Positions 19,311-27,876 of a DNA stretch of 36,660 bases are shown piece by piece. Positions within the stretch are counted from its first letter, which is position 1. Each line of letters begins with the position of its first letter. Source of the stretch: Proteobacteria bacterium UBA4656 (GTDB lineage Bacteria > Pseudomonadota > Gammaproteobacteria > Xanthomonadales > Ahniellaceae); the NCBI GenBank assembly GCA_002405525.1, contig DHLY01000079.1, forward strand, positions 38,931 through 75,590, given 5' to 3'. Under the pieces are notes generated by a model, which was not told where the DNA came from, did not search any database, and saw only the letters and a program-made list of their open reading frames with translations. The position numbers were made by a program, and so were the translations under genes.

Positions 19311-19697
19311 TGGCACGGTGTGGCGGTTTGGGGGCAGCCGCGGTCGCGCCGGCGGACGGTGTTCGGGGACCACGATTCCGCTGCGAGGGCCCAGGGCAAA
19401 AGGCCGAGCGCCCAGAGCCCGGCAAGAGCACGGGTAGGCGCGACTTGATGGGGGGGCGCAAAAGGTCGCAGCACCCGTTGATCGCGACACGCTTGATCGA
19501 GTGCGATGCAGCAGTGGTCACCCCAGACGCTGCCGCGCCCCAACCTCCCCAACCGTCGGCCGGGCCCTGGGCTCTGATTCCGGCCAGCGCTATTCGCGCT
19601 GAAGTGCGGCGGCAAATCCCGCCTCACCCCTGGGCCCTTTCCCGTCAACGCAAGCCGCAACCCATCACCGTTCAACCGCCAGCGGTAACCCACGCGC
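19311..19697. other. Gene-free stretch between the mraZ and rnpB promoters, with heptamer-type repeats
   Basis: No credible gene is seen. The stretch carries scattered copies of the AGGGCCCAGGG motif: plus strand at 19386-19400, minus strand at 19561-19577 (CGGGCCCTGGGCTCTGA on the plus strand) and at 19627-19640 (CCCCTGGGCCCTTT). There is also a small hairpin, CAGCGC-TATTC-GCGCTG, at 19585-19601. Short open frames here lack ribosome sites and family likeness. Confidence 0.6.
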
Positions 19698-19703
19698 TAC
19701 ACT
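19698..19703 (+). promoter_or_regulatory. Candidate -10 box of rnpB (TACACT)
   Basis: TACACT lies 7 nt before the predicted 5' end of RNase P RNA. The -35 is weak; a TTCAAC at 19671-19676 is too far (21 nt). The -10 position relative to the mature 5' end is what supports the call. Confidence 0.5.
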
Positions 19704-19710
19704 CAGCCCC

Positions 19711-20082
<372 letters not shown>

Positions 20083-20389
20083 TTTTCCAGTCACGCCTCC
20101 GCCCGACGGGGGCCGTGGCCCGGCCCGGACAGACCGACCGTCTCGCGCGGCGCGCGATCGGGTCCGCGGCACTCCGTCGATACCAACGACGCCGCGGGTG
20201 CCGTGCAGCCGGACCGACGTCGGCACGCCGCGCAGTGCGGCGCCACCGTCGGTCATGGATCGACCCGCCCGGATCGATTCCGCGCGCAGCGCGTGGTCGG
20301 ACATCAGCGGCGCCGCCGATGCGATCTTCGGCGATGGCTTCGAACCGGCCGCCTGCTGCTCCACCGCGGCGCGGTCGGCAGGTGGCGCT
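20083..20389. other. Gap between rnpB and dolP holding an orphan IFGDGFE-coding segment
   Basis: No intact gene is seen in these 307 bases. Read on the plus strand, 20316-20342 encodes DAIFGDGFE, a motif found close to the C-terminus of many exported proteins of Lysobacterales. The frame has no stop after it and runs antisense into dolP, and it has no good start, so it is at most the tail of a decayed gene. Short GC-rich inverted repeats occur (GCCGC-actgc-GCGGC near 20240) but there is no clear terminator for either neighbour. Confidence 0.4.
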
Positions 20390-20965
20390 TCAATCGGCGT
20401 ACTCGAACACCTTCACCACCCGCTCCACGCCCGGCACGGCGCGTGCGATCCCCACCACGCGCTCGGCCTCCTCGCGGCTGACGATGCCCATCAGGTAGAC
20501 CTTGCCGTTCTGGGTACTGACATTCACCCGCGTGGGATCGAAGCCCGGCAGGTCGACGATGTCGAGCAGCGCGAGCTTGACCCGGCCGGTCAGCCAGCGG
20601 TCGCGGGTGGCGGTGCCGAAACCGGTGGGGTCCTCGACCGCGATCTCGTTGACGACCCGCCGCACGCCCTGCAATCCGGACGCGAGGCGCTCGGCACGCT
20701 GCCGGAGTTCCTCGGTGCGCACCTCGCCGACCAGCAGCATCACGCCGTTGTGGACCACGATGCCGACGTTGTTCTTCAGCGCGATCTCCTTGTCCTTGTT
20801 GATCGCGTCGTAGGCGGTCAGTTCGATGTTGTTGTCGTCGATCACGGTGCCCAGGCTGCGTCGGTCGTGGACGGCGCCGGCGCCGGCCGCCGCGCCCCCG
20901 ACCACCAGCGCGGCACAGCCGGGCAGCAGCAGCAGGCACAGCACGGGGGTCAGGATGCGGGTCAT
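20390..20965 (-). CDS. dolP: Outer-membrane lipoprotein with two BON domains (DolP/YraP type)
   Basis: A 191-residue protein. The signal peptide ends in the lipobox LLPGC (Cys17), and the mature part carries two BON domains: about residues 48-110 (TAYDAINKDKEIALKNNVGIVVHNGVMLLVGEV) and 125-190 (GRVKLALLDIVDLPGFDPTRVNVSTQNGKVYLMGIV). In E. coli DolP sits at the outer membrane, binds anionic phospholipid and supports the BAM complex and septal amidase control. It lies 16 nt after yraN in the lpoA-yraN-dolP order known from other Gammaproteobacteria; diaA, found between yraN and dolP in E. coli, is missing. Confidence 0.9.
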   Translation of the reverse strand: MTRILTPVLCLLLLPGCAALVVGGAAAGAGAVHDRRSLGTVIDDNNIELTAYDAINKDKEIALKNNVGIVVHNGVMLLVGEVRTEELRQRAERLASGLQGVRRVVNEIAVEDPTGFGTATRDRWLTGRVKLALLDIVDLPGFDPTRVNVSTQNGKVYLMGIVSREEAERVVGIARAVPGVERVVKVFEYAD

Positions 20966-20981
20966 CGGGTTTCTCGGCGGC

Positions 20982-21341
20982 TCAGGCTTCGGGTCGGAAG
21001 GCGTCTTGGATCCACGCGATGGCGCGGCCTCGGCCGACCGCCAGCACGTCGAAACGGCACGCGCGCAGCGCCTGCCGCGGATGCTGCGCAAGATACCAGC
21101 GCGCGCAGGCCGCGATCCGCTCCTGCTTGCGGCGGTCCACCGAGGCCGCCGCGCCGCCGAAGCCGTCATCCTGGCGCAGCCGCACTTCAGCGAACACCAG
21201 GACGTCGCCGTGGTCCAGAACGAGATCGATCTCGCCGAAGCGGCAGCGCACATTGCGCGCGACCACCGGCAGCCCGCGCGCGGCGAGCCACTCCGCACAG
21301 GCCGCCTCGACGGCCGCGCCGCGCGCCACGCGCGCGCTCAA
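20982..21341 (-). CDS. yraN: YraN family (UPF0102) nuclease-fold protein
   Basis: About 119 residues with the family core FGEIDLVLDHGDVLVFAEVRLR (residues about 33-54), which has the E/D-x-D...ExK-like arrangement of the Holliday-junction-resolvase fold; here Arg replaces the Lys after AEV. The biochemical role is unproven. The start is not an ATG: TTG at 21341 overlaps the lpoA stop (TTGA), and GTG at 21329 is the alternative (115 residues). Ribosome sites are weak for both, so translation may depend on coupling to lpoA. Confidence 0.88.
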   Translation of the reverse strand: MSARVARGAAVEAACAEWLAARGLPVVARNVRCRFGEIDLVLDHGDVLVFAEVRLRQDDGFGGAAASVDRRKQERIAACARWYLAQHPRQALRACRFDVLAVGRGRAIAWIQDAFRPEA

Positions 21342-23128
21342 CGTCCGCCCGCCGGCGCCGTCCCGGCGGCGGCGTCCAGCGGGTCCGCGCTGATGAGTCC
21401 ATCCACCGCACGCGGCACCCCGTCCACGAAACGCATCCAGGTCAGCACGCGCCGCACGCGGCCGAATCCGTCCACCGCCAGCTGCCCGCTGGCGCCGGGC
21501 AGATAGGCGTCGGGGTTGGCGCCGAGCCAGTCGAGGTAGGGCAGCAGCCGCCAGGCGTCGATTCCGAACGCGAACAGCCGCGGCGCGGTCGCCGCAGCGG
21601 GCAGGCGGCGCGCGAGCGCCTCGCGCTCGGGCAGGCCGGAGGAAAGGCCGAACAGCCAGGGCGCGTCGCTGAACTCGACGCCGTTGAGGTCGCGGTCCAG
21701 CGCGCGGCTGGGGCTGCCGTCGAACACCTGTGACGGCGCGAACAGCGGCAGGTCCTGCAGACCGGCGGCTCGCAGTTGCGGCACCAGCAGACGGCCCTGT
21801 GGCGGCCGCACCGCCAGGAAGGCCGCGTCCGGGCCACCCGACATTGCCTGCGCGATCGCCGCAGAGAAATCCACCGCGTCGTCGGGCAGGCGCGCCTCGC
21901 CGGCGATGACCCCACCGAGCATCTCGAACTGCGCCCGAAAAGCCAGGGCGGCGCGGTCGCTCCAGTCCTCGGCCGCGGCCAGCAGAGCGACCCGCCGCAA
22001 GCCGCGCGACCACGCATGGTCGGCGGCCAGCGCCGCCTCGTCGTCGGGCGCGAGCGCGAACTGCTGGCTGCCCGGCGGCGGGACCGCTCCGTTGTCCGGA
22101 TGGTTGAGGGCAAGAACCGGAGTCCGCCGGTCGACCACGGCCAGGACCGCTGCGACCTGTTCGCGCGCCAGCGGACCGACCGCGCGGGTGGCGCCGTCGG
22201 CGACCGCGCGCGCATAGGCCTCCAGCGCGGACTCCGCGCTCGCGCCTGCGTCGTAGATGCGCAGCAGCGGTCGCTCGCCGGTGTCCGCGAAGTAGGCGGC
22301 GAGGAAGCCGTCGCGGATCGCGCCGCCCGCCGCGGCCAGCGGTCCCGACAGCGGCAGCAGCAAGGCGACCTGCGGCGGTGCGCTCCAGCCCTCGGGCCGC
22401 GGGCGGCCGCCGTCCTGCGAAAGCAGCGTTCCGGCCTGGCGCGTCGGGCGCGGGATCACCCGCGAGGGCGCGGCGCCCTTCAGTCGCAGCGCCCGTTCCA
22501 GCCAAGGCCGCCGGGCGTCGGCAGGCTGGAGTCCGGCCAGGGCCGACGACAGCGCCGGCACGGCAAGGCTGGCCAACGACTCGAGAATGTCCTCCTCCAG
22601 CGCCGCACGCTCGCTGGCCGCGCTGCGCGGCAGCAGCGCGATACGTTCGCCGGCGGCGTCGAGGGACCGGCCTGCCCGGTCGAGCGCGCGGGCCCTGACC
22701 TCGCCTGCGCGAAGCGCCAGCGCGGCGTCGGACCCGCCGGTCGGCAGCACCGCCAGCGCCAGCGCGCGCTCGACGTCTCCGGCGTCGAGCGCCGCCTCGG
22801 CGAGCAGCAGGTCCAGGCGCGAACCGTCGACCGGCGCGAGGCGCTGGCGACGCACGCGCGCGGCGACCACCGCCGCGCCCGCGAGGTCGCCGTCCTCGCG
22901 CAGCGCCTCGGCGGCAGCCAGCAGCAGCACGTCGCGCGCGCCGCGATTGGCGCGGGCGAGCCGCTCGAACTCGGCGGCCGCACCGCGGAAGTCGCCCTGT
23001 GCCGCCAGCGCGCGCGCGATCGCGTCATCGACAGGCGCTTGCGGCGCACCGGTGGTGGCGCAGCCGGCCAGTGCGAGCAGCAGGAGCAGGATCGACAGGC
23101 GGCACAGGACGGCGGTCATGTCGGGCAT
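21338..23128 (-). CDS. lpoA: Penicillin-binding protein activator LpoA family lipoprotein
   Basis: A 596-residue outer-membrane lipoprotein: a signal peptide with lipobox LALAGC (Cys23), then an Ala-rich helical TPR-like half (about residues 35-220), then a periplasmic-binding-protein-like half starting VALLLPLSGPLAAAGGAIRDGFLAAYF. LpoA reaches through the periplasm to stimulate PBP1A. The start may be MPDM (23128) or MTAV (23119); neither has a strong ribosome site. It is divergent from rsmI, as in E. coli. Confidence 0.9.
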   Translation of the reverse strand: MPDMTAVLCRLSILLLLLALAGCATTGAPQAPVDDAIARALAAQGDFRGAAAEFERLARANRGARDVLLLAAAEALREDGDLAGAAVVAARVRRQRLAPVDGSRLDLLLAEAALDAGDVERALALAVLPTGGSDAALALRAGEVRARALDRAGRSLDAAGERIALLPRSAASERAALEEDILESLASLAVPALSSALAGLQPADARRPWLERALRLKGAAPSRVIPRPTRQAGTLLSQDGGRPRPEGWSAPPQVALLLPLSGPLAAAGGAIRDGFLAAYFADTGERPLLRIYDAGASAESALEAYARAVADGATRAVGPLAREQVAAVLAVVDRRTPVLALNHPDNGAVPPPGSQQFALAPDDEAALAADHAWSRGLRRVALLAAAEDWSDRAALAFRAQFEMLGGVIAGEARLPDDAVDFSAAIAQAMSGGPDAAFLAVRPPQGRLLVPQLRAAGLQDLPLFAPSQVFDGSPSRALDRDLNGVEFSDAPWLFGLSSGLPEREALARRLPAAATAPRLFAFGIDAWRLLPYLDWLGANPDAYLPGASGQLAVDGFGRVRRVLTWMRFVDGVPRAVDGLISADPLDAAAGTAPAGGR

Positions 23129-23148
23129 CGGCGACAGGGGCTCGTGCG

Positions 23149-23154
23149 ATCATA
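23149..23154 (-). promoter_or_regulatory. Candidate -10 box of the lpoA-yraN-dolP operon (TATGAT)
   Basis: TATGAT (5/6) on the minus strand lies 21 nt before the lpoA ATG in the 64-nt region divergent from rsmI. No good -35 lies at the expected distance. Confidence 0.4.
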
Positions 23155-23192
23155 CCGAAGCCCGGACAGTGCCCACGGGGCGGGAGCACGGC

Positions 23193-24023
23193 ATGACGGC
23201 CCGCGGGCTGGTGGTGGTGGCCACGCCGATCGGCAACCTGGAAGATCTGTCGCCGCGTGCGGTCGCCACGCTGCGCGCGGCGTCCGCCGTGGCCTGCGAG
23301 GACACCCGCCATTCGCAGACCCTGATGGCGCGTTTCGGCATCGGCACCCCGCTGCTGGCCTACCACGAACACAACGAACGCGATCTCGCCCCGCGCCTGG
23401 TCGAGCGGATGCTTTCCGGCGAGCGGATCGCGCTGATCAGCGACGCCGGCACGCCGCTGGTCAGCGATCCCGGCTATCGCCTGGTGGCGGCCGCGCACGC
23501 GGCGGGCGTGCCGGTGTCCACCGTGCCCGGGCCCTGCGCGGCGGTCGCCGCGCTCAGCGTGTCCGGCCTGCCCTGCGACCGCTTCGCGTTCGAAGGCTTC
23601 CTGCCGCCGAAACAGGCCGCACGCCGCGAGTGCCTGCGCGAGCGTGCGGCCGAGCCACGCACCCTGGTCTTCTACGAATCGCGACACCGCATCGCCGAGT
23701 GCTTGGCCGACGCATGTGCAGTCCTCGGCGAAGGCCGCCGCGCGACGCTGTGCCGCGAACTGACCAAGCTCCACGAAACCGTGCTCCCGGCCACGCTGGG
23801 CGAACTCGCCGCGCGGGTCGCCGCCGAGCCGCAGCAGCAGCTCGGCGAGATCGTGCTGGTGATCGAAGGCGCCGCCGACGAGGACGCTGACGCCGCGCGC
23901 CGGCGCGAGGGCGAGCGCGTGTACGCACTGCTGGCGAAGGAGCTGCCGCCGGGCCGGGCGGCGAAACTGGCCAGCGCGATCACCGGCGCACCGCGCAACG
24001 CGCTGTACGGCGGCAAGGACTGA
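23193..24023 (+). CDS. rsmI: 16S rRNA (cytidine1402-2'-O)-methyltransferase
   Basis: A 276-residue tetrapyrrole-methylase-fold enzyme that adds the ribose methyl to C1402. Blocks seen: VVVATPIGNLEDLSPRAV at the start, ACEDTRHSQTLMARFGI, ISDAGTPLVSDPGYRLV (SAM site) and TVPGPCAAVAALSVSGLP. GGGAG lies 6 nt before the ATG. Its last codon overlaps the start of the next gene (TGATG), so the two are co-translated. Confidence 0.97.
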   Translation: MTARGLVVVATPIGNLEDLSPRAVATLRAASAVACEDTRHSQTLMARFGIGTPLLAYHEHNERDLAPRLVERMLSGERIALISDAGTPLVSDPGYRLVAAAHAAGVPVSTVPGPCAAVAALSVSGLPCDRFAFEGFLPPKQAARRECLRERAAEPRTLVFYESRHRIAECLADACAVLGEGRRATLCRELTKLHETVLPATLGELAARVAAEPQQQLGEIVLVIEGAADEDADAARRREGERVYALLAKELPPGRAAKLASAITGAPRNALYGGKD

Positions 24024-25414
24024 TGCCGGGTACGCTGCCTGCGCCGCTGCCGGAGATCCTGCACGGGACTTTCGGTGACGCGCTGCTGCTCGACCGGGCG
24101 CAGCGCGCGGTCTACGGCTACGACAATTCGCGACGCGAGGCGCTGCCGGACGCCGTGGTGCTGACACGCGAGCCCGCACAGGTCGAGGCCCTCGTGCGCG
24201 TCTGCCGCGCGGCACGGGTGCCGGCGGTCGCGCGCGGCCGCGCCATCAGCGTCATCAGCGTCATCAGCGCCACCGGCGCTGCGGTGCCGGCGGCCGGCGT
24301 CGTGGTGGCCAGTTTCGAGCGCATGGCCCGCATCCGCCACATCGCACCCGGCGACCGCCTCGCGGTGGTGGAGGCCGGCGAGCTCGACGGCGACCTGCAG
24401 CGCGCACTGGCGCCGCACGGCGCGTTCTGGCCACCCGACCCCACCAGCACCAACGACAGCACGATCGGCGGCAACCTCGCCAGCAACGCCGGCGGCCCGC
24501 GCGCGGTCAAGTACGGCACCTGCCGCGACAACGTGCTCGGTCTGGCCGCGGTCACCGGCACCGGGGAAACCGTCCCTTGCGGCGCCTGCACCACCAAGGG
24601 TAGGACCGGCTACGACCTCACCCGCCTGCCGGTCGGCTTCGAGGACACCCTGGGGCTGATCGTCGAGGCCACGCTCAAGCCGTCGCCGCTGCCGGTGCGC
24701 GTGCTCACCGTGCGCGCGCTCTACAGCGACGTGCACGCGGCTGCCGGCGCGGCGGCGCGCATCATGGCGCAGCCGGCACTGCCCTGCGCGCCGGAATTCA
24801 TGGATGGCGACGCGCTGGATCTCGCGCGTGCGCACGGCGCACCCGACCTGCCGCAAGCCGCCGCGCTGGCGCTGATCGAGGCGGACGGCAGCACCGAAGG
24901 CGTGAGCGCCGCCGCCGACGCGGTGGCCGGCGCCGCTCGCGGGCCGGGCCTCGTCGACCTCGCGCGCGCCGACGACCCGGCCTCGGTGGCGCGCCTGTGC
25001 GCGGTCCGCAAAGTGCTGTCGCCCGCGCTGCGCCCGGTTGCGCCGAAGAAAATCAACGAGGACCTGGTGGTGCCGGTTTCGCGCCTGCCGGAACGGGTCG
25101 AAGGCCTGCGCGGCATCGCGTACGCGAGCGGCATCCCGATCGTCGCCTTCGGCCACGCCGGCATCGGCAGCCTGCTGTACCGGCCGGAGGACCCCGCGCA
25201 GACCGCTGCCGCGCCCAGCGCGCTGTCGGCGGTGTTCGACCGGGTGCTGGCGCTGGAGGGCACGCTGTCGGGCGAACACGGCATCGGCCTCGACAAGCGC
25301 GACTTCAGGCCGCGCGCGATCGACCCGCCGCCCCTCGATGCGATGCACGCCATCAAGCGCGGCTTCGACACCAACGGCATCCTCAACCCGGGCAAGCTGC
25401 TGCCGCTGCCGTGA
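24023..25414 (+). CDS. FAD-linked oxidase (GlcD / D-lactate dehydrogenase family) with altered FAD loop
   Basis: A 463-residue flavoprotein of the VAO/PCMH family: FAD-binding domain at about residues 25-215 (ending TTKGRTGYDLTRLPVGFEDTLGLIVEATL) and a C-terminal FAD-oxidase domain that closes with LSGEHGIGLDKRDF and FDTNGILNPGKLLPLP, both strongly conserved. DPTSTNDSTIGGNLASNAGG is also normal. The pyrophosphate-binding loop is not: where relatives have a Gly/Thr-rich ARGRGTxTTGA-type loop, this protein reads GRAISVISVISATGA, made by a 9-bp triple repeat. Substrate is probably a 2-hydroxy acid, but that is inferred from the family. It overlaps rsmI by 1 nt and the next gene by 4 nt. Confidence 0.88.
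   Translation: MPGTLPAPLPEILHGTFGDALLLDRAQRAVYGYDNSRREALPDAVVLTREPAQVEALVRVCRAARVPAVARGRAISVISVISATGAAVPAAGVVVASFERMARIRHIAPGDRLAVVEAGELDGDLQRALAPHGAFWPPDPTSTNDSTIGGNLASNAGGPRAVKYGTCRDNVLGLAAVTGTGETVPCGACTTKGRTGYDLTRLPVGFEDTLGLIVEATLKPSPLPVRVLTVRALYSDVHAAAGAAARIMAQPALPCAPEFMDGDALDLARAHGAPDLPQAAALALIEADGSTEGVSAAADAVAGAARGPGLVDLARADDPASVARLCAVRKVLSPALRPVAPKKINEDLVVPVSRLPERVEGLRGIAYASGIPIVAFGHAGIGSLLYRPEDPAQTAAAPSALSAVFDRVLALEGTLSGEHGIGLDKRDFRPRAIDPPPLDAMHAIKRGFDTNGILNPGKLLPLP
24245..24271 (+). repeat. Three 9-bp tandem repeats inside the FAD oxidase gene
   Basis: ATCAGCGTC, ATCAGCGTC and ATCAGCGCC follow one another without a gap, encoding ISV-ISV-ISA. They sit in the codons for the FAD pyrophosphate loop. 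The reading frame is kept because the unit is three codons. Confidence 0.9.
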
Positions 25415-26028
25415 GCGGCCGCGCGCCCCGCGCCGCGAGCCCGTGGGCGATGGCGGCCCTTCTGCGCGAGGTGCGCGCCTGCAAGCTGTGCGCCGCGCAC
25501 CTGCCACTCGGCCCGCGGCCGGTGCTGCGCGCGTCCACCACCGCGCGCCTGCTGATCGTCGGCCAGGCGCCGGGCACGCGCGTGCACGCCACAGGCATCC
25601 CGTGGAACGATCCGAGCGGCGACCGCCTGCGCGACTGGATGGGCATCGACCGCGATGCCTTCTACGACGCCGACCGCATCGCCATCGTGCCGATGGGCTT
25701 CTGCTACCCGGGCAGGGGACCGTCCGGCGACCGCCCGCCGCGCCCAGAGTGCGCGCCGACCTGGCATCCACGCCTGCTCGCGCTGATGCCGGCCATCGAA
25801 GCGGCGCTGCTGGTCGGCCGCTACGCGCAGGCGCACTACCTCGGCGCGGCCTGTCGGCCCACCCTGACCGAAACCGTGCAAGCCCACGCGGACTACGGCC
25901 CGCGCTTCCTGCCGCTGCCGCATCCGAGCCCGCGCAACGTCGGCTGGCGCCTGCGCAACCCGTGGTTCGAAGCCGAGGTGGTGCCCGCGCTGCGGCGGCG
26001 GGTGGCGGACCTGCTGCGCGGCGACTGA
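25411..26028 (+). CDS. Uracil-DNA glycosylase superfamily protein (iron-sulfur, family 4-like)
   Basis: A 205-residue protein. Motif I reads LLIVGQAPG (Gln52; GEAPG in classical family 4) and motif II is HPSPRN. Four cysteines, Cys24 and Cys27 (CKLC), Cys98 and Cys114, are spaced as for the [4Fe-4S] cluster of family 4 UDGs. The block HATGIPWNDPSGDRLRDWMG is typical of a small UDG subgroup whose activity is less well studied, so removal of uracil from DNA is likely but unproven. The GTG start overlaps the FAD oxidase stop (GTGA); the ATG at 25450 is an alternative that still keeps the CKLC motif. Confidence 0.85.
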   Translation: MSGRAPRAASPWAMAALLREVRACKLCAAHLPLGPRPVLRASTTARLLIVGQAPGTRVHATGIPWNDPSGDRLRDWMGIDRDAFYDADRIAIVPMGFCYPGRGPSGDRPPRPECAPTWHPRLLALMPAIEAALLVGRYAQAHYLGAACRPTLTETVQAHADYGPRFLPLPHPSPRNVGWRLRNPWFEAEVVPALRRRVADLLRGD

Positions 26029-26042
26029 CAGGCACGACGATA

Positions 26043-26131
26043 CGGCCGGTCGGGTAGGCCACCGATGGCCGGCAGGACGCCGCTTGCAAGCCTTTCGGGC
26101 TCCGCGGCCACGAGTCCGCAGCGGCTGCGGA
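26043..26131. terminator. Hairpins between convergent UDG gene and pgpA
   Basis: Two stems: an imperfect one at 26043-26071 (CGGCC/GGCCG and TCGG/CCGA around an 8-nt loop) and a perfect 7-bp one at 26115-26131 (TCCGCAG-CGG-CTGCGGA). The 169-nt convergent gap contains no gene. T tracts are absent, so termination is inferred from position. Confidence 0.45.
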
Positions 26132-26197
26132 AGCGGACGCGGAGAACCGGCGCGACGCGGGTCCTGGCGCGCGCTCCGACGCCCCGACGCCGCTCCC

Positions 26198-26731
26198 TCA
26201 GCGCAGCAGCGGCGCCGCTGCGAGCGCGGCCACCAGCAGCGCCCCCGCCCACAGGCCGGCGAACAAGTCGTCCAGCATCGCGCCGAACCCGCCGTCGAGC
26301 GCGCGGTCTGCCCACGAGGCGGGCCACGGCTTGGCGATGTCGCAGATGCGGAACAACAGAAAACCGGCCGCCAGGAAGGCAACGGTCGACGGCACCGCCA
26401 GCGCGCCGGGATGAAGCCACAGCGCGAGATCCACCAGAGCCAGCGCCAGCCACTGACCGACGAACTCGTCGATCACCACCACGCCGGGGTCCTCGACCCC
26501 GAGGCGCGCGATCACGCGGCCGGCCGCCCAGGTCCCCACTGCGAAGCCGGCGCCGATGGCCAGCCATGGCAGCAGCGGATGGCCGAGTTGCAGCAGCAGG
26601 TAGAGCGGCAGCGCCACCAGGCTGCCGACCGTGCCGGGCGCGAAGGGGAAGAAACCGGCGCCCCCGCCGGCGGCGATCCACGCGGCGGGATCGCGCAGCA
26701 GCATCCGGCGCTGTTCGGGCGTCAGGGCCAT
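26198..26731 (-). CDS. pgpA: Phosphatidylglycerophosphatase A
   Basis: A 177-residue inner-membrane lipid phosphatase that turns phosphatidylglycerol phosphate into phosphatidylglycerol. Family blocks are GAGFFPFAPGTVGSLVALPL near the N-terminus, VEDPGVVVIDEFVGQWLAL in the middle and FRICDIAKPWPASWADRALDGGFGAMLDDLFAGL near the end; four hydrophobic segments are seen. It starts 3 nt after the thiL stop, the common thiL-pgpA pair. Confidence 0.96.
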   Translation of the reverse strand: MALTPEQRRMLLRDPAAWIAAGGGAGFFPFAPGTVGSLVALPLYLLLQLGHPLLPWLAIGAGFAVGTWAAGRVIARLGVEDPGVVVIDEFVGQWLALALVDLALWLHPGALAVPSTVAFLAAGFLLFRICDIAKPWPASWADRALDGGFGAMLDDLFAGLWAGALLVAALAAAPLLR

Positions 26732-26734
26732 CGG

Positions 26735-27706
26735 TCAGGCGAAATGGTCGAAGCCGGCCTGCGACAGTGCCACGGGACGGCCCGCCCCGTCACGCACCCT
26801 CAGCCCGCGGCGCGCGACCACGCTGCCGATGCACGTCAGCGGCAGGCGCAGGCGGCGGGAGAGATCCGCGACCCGCGCAAGACGTGACGGCTCGACGGTG
26901 AAGCACAGCTCGTAGTCGTCGCCGCCGGCCAGGGCCAGGCGCAGGCGCTGCGCAACGTCGGGCACCACGCGGCGCAGGGCGGGCGACGCCGGCAGCGCCT
27001 GCGTCTCGATCTCGGCGCCGACGCCGCTGTCGCGCAGCATGTGGCCGAGGTCCTGCGCCAGACCATCGGAGACGTCGATGCAGGCGCTGGCCAGGCCGCG
27101 CAGCGCGACGCCCAGGGCCACCCGCGGCTGCGGCCGGTCGAGTCGTCCGCGCAAACGCCGGGCGTCCGACCCACGCGCCGCGTGCAGCCGCCCTTGTGCC
27201 AGCGCCAGTCCGGCGGCAGCATCGCCCGGGAAGCCCGACACCAGGACCGCATCGCCGGGCCGCGCCCCCGCCCGCCGCAGGGCCGCACGGGGCGGCACCT
27301 CGCCCAGCGCCTGCACGCTCAGGCTCAGCGGTCCGCGCGTGGTGTCGCCGCCGACCAGGGCCACGCCGTGGCGCGCGGCCAGCCGGCGCAGGCCGGTTAC
27401 CACGCCGAGGAAAGCGCGCGGTTCGCCGCGCGGCAGGGTCAGGGCCAGGGTCGTCCACCGCGGCCACGCACCCATCGCGGCGAGATCCGACAGGTTCACC
27501 GCCAATGCCTTCCAGCCGAGGTCGGCCCACGGCGTGCCGGGCAGGAAATGGGTGCCTTCGACCAGGGTGTCGACGCAGGCCGCGAGCAGCATCCCGCGCG
27601 TGGGGCGCAGCAGCGCCGCGTCGTCGCCGATCCCCAGCACCACCCCGCGCTGCGTGGCCGGCCCGCGGATCCGCCGGATCAACCCGAACTCACCGGCATA
27701 CGCCAT
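26735..27706 (-). CDS. thiL: Thiamine-phosphate kinase
   Basis: A 323-residue enzyme that makes thiamine pyrophosphate from thiamine monophosphate. It begins MAYAGEFGLIRRI and has GIGDDAALLRPT (Mg/ATP site), VNLSDLAAMGAWPRW, VGGDTTRGPLSLSV, CIDVSDGLAQDLGHML and GGDDYELCFTV, all standard. A purine-rich GGAGGGGGCGGGAAG runs up to the ATG. In relatives thiL directly follows nusB; here a reversed sensor-kinase gene stands between them, so thiL-pgpA must have its own promoter. None is convincing, and no TPP riboswitch was found. Confidence 0.96.
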   Translation of the reverse strand: MAYAGEFGLIRRIRGPATQRGVVLGIGDDAALLRPTRGMLLAACVDTLVEGTHFLPGTPWADLGWKALAVNLSDLAAMGAWPRWTTLALTLPRGEPRAFLGVVTGLRRLAARHGVALVGGDTTRGPLSLSVQALGEVPPRAALRRAGARPGDAVLVSGFPGDAAAGLALAQGRLHAARGSDARRLRGRLDRPQPRVALGVALRGLASACIDVSDGLAQDLGHMLRDSGVGAEIETQALPASPALRRVVPDVAQRLRLALAGGDDYELCFTVEPSRLARVADLSRRLRLPLTCIGSVVARRGLRVRDGAGRPVALSQAGFDHFA

Positions 27707-27876
27707 CTTCCCGCCCCCTCCTGCGCCGCGTCCCGGCGCTGGCTTTGCCCGCCGCAGCGGCATAGTCTGACCGGGTTCGCGTCGTCCTGCCGGCCTTGCG
27801 CCGGCACACAACGTGCAAGACTCGCCGATCCGGAGCGCAATGCTTGGGCCACCCAGACGCACCAGAACCCGTCACG

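Noticed and set aside
27707..27876. TPP riboswitch or strong divergent promoter between thiL and the sensor kinase
   Set aside because: No thi-box segments found. There is a small hairpin, TGCCGGC-CTTGC-GCCGGCA (27788-27806), but no paired -35/-10 on either strand.
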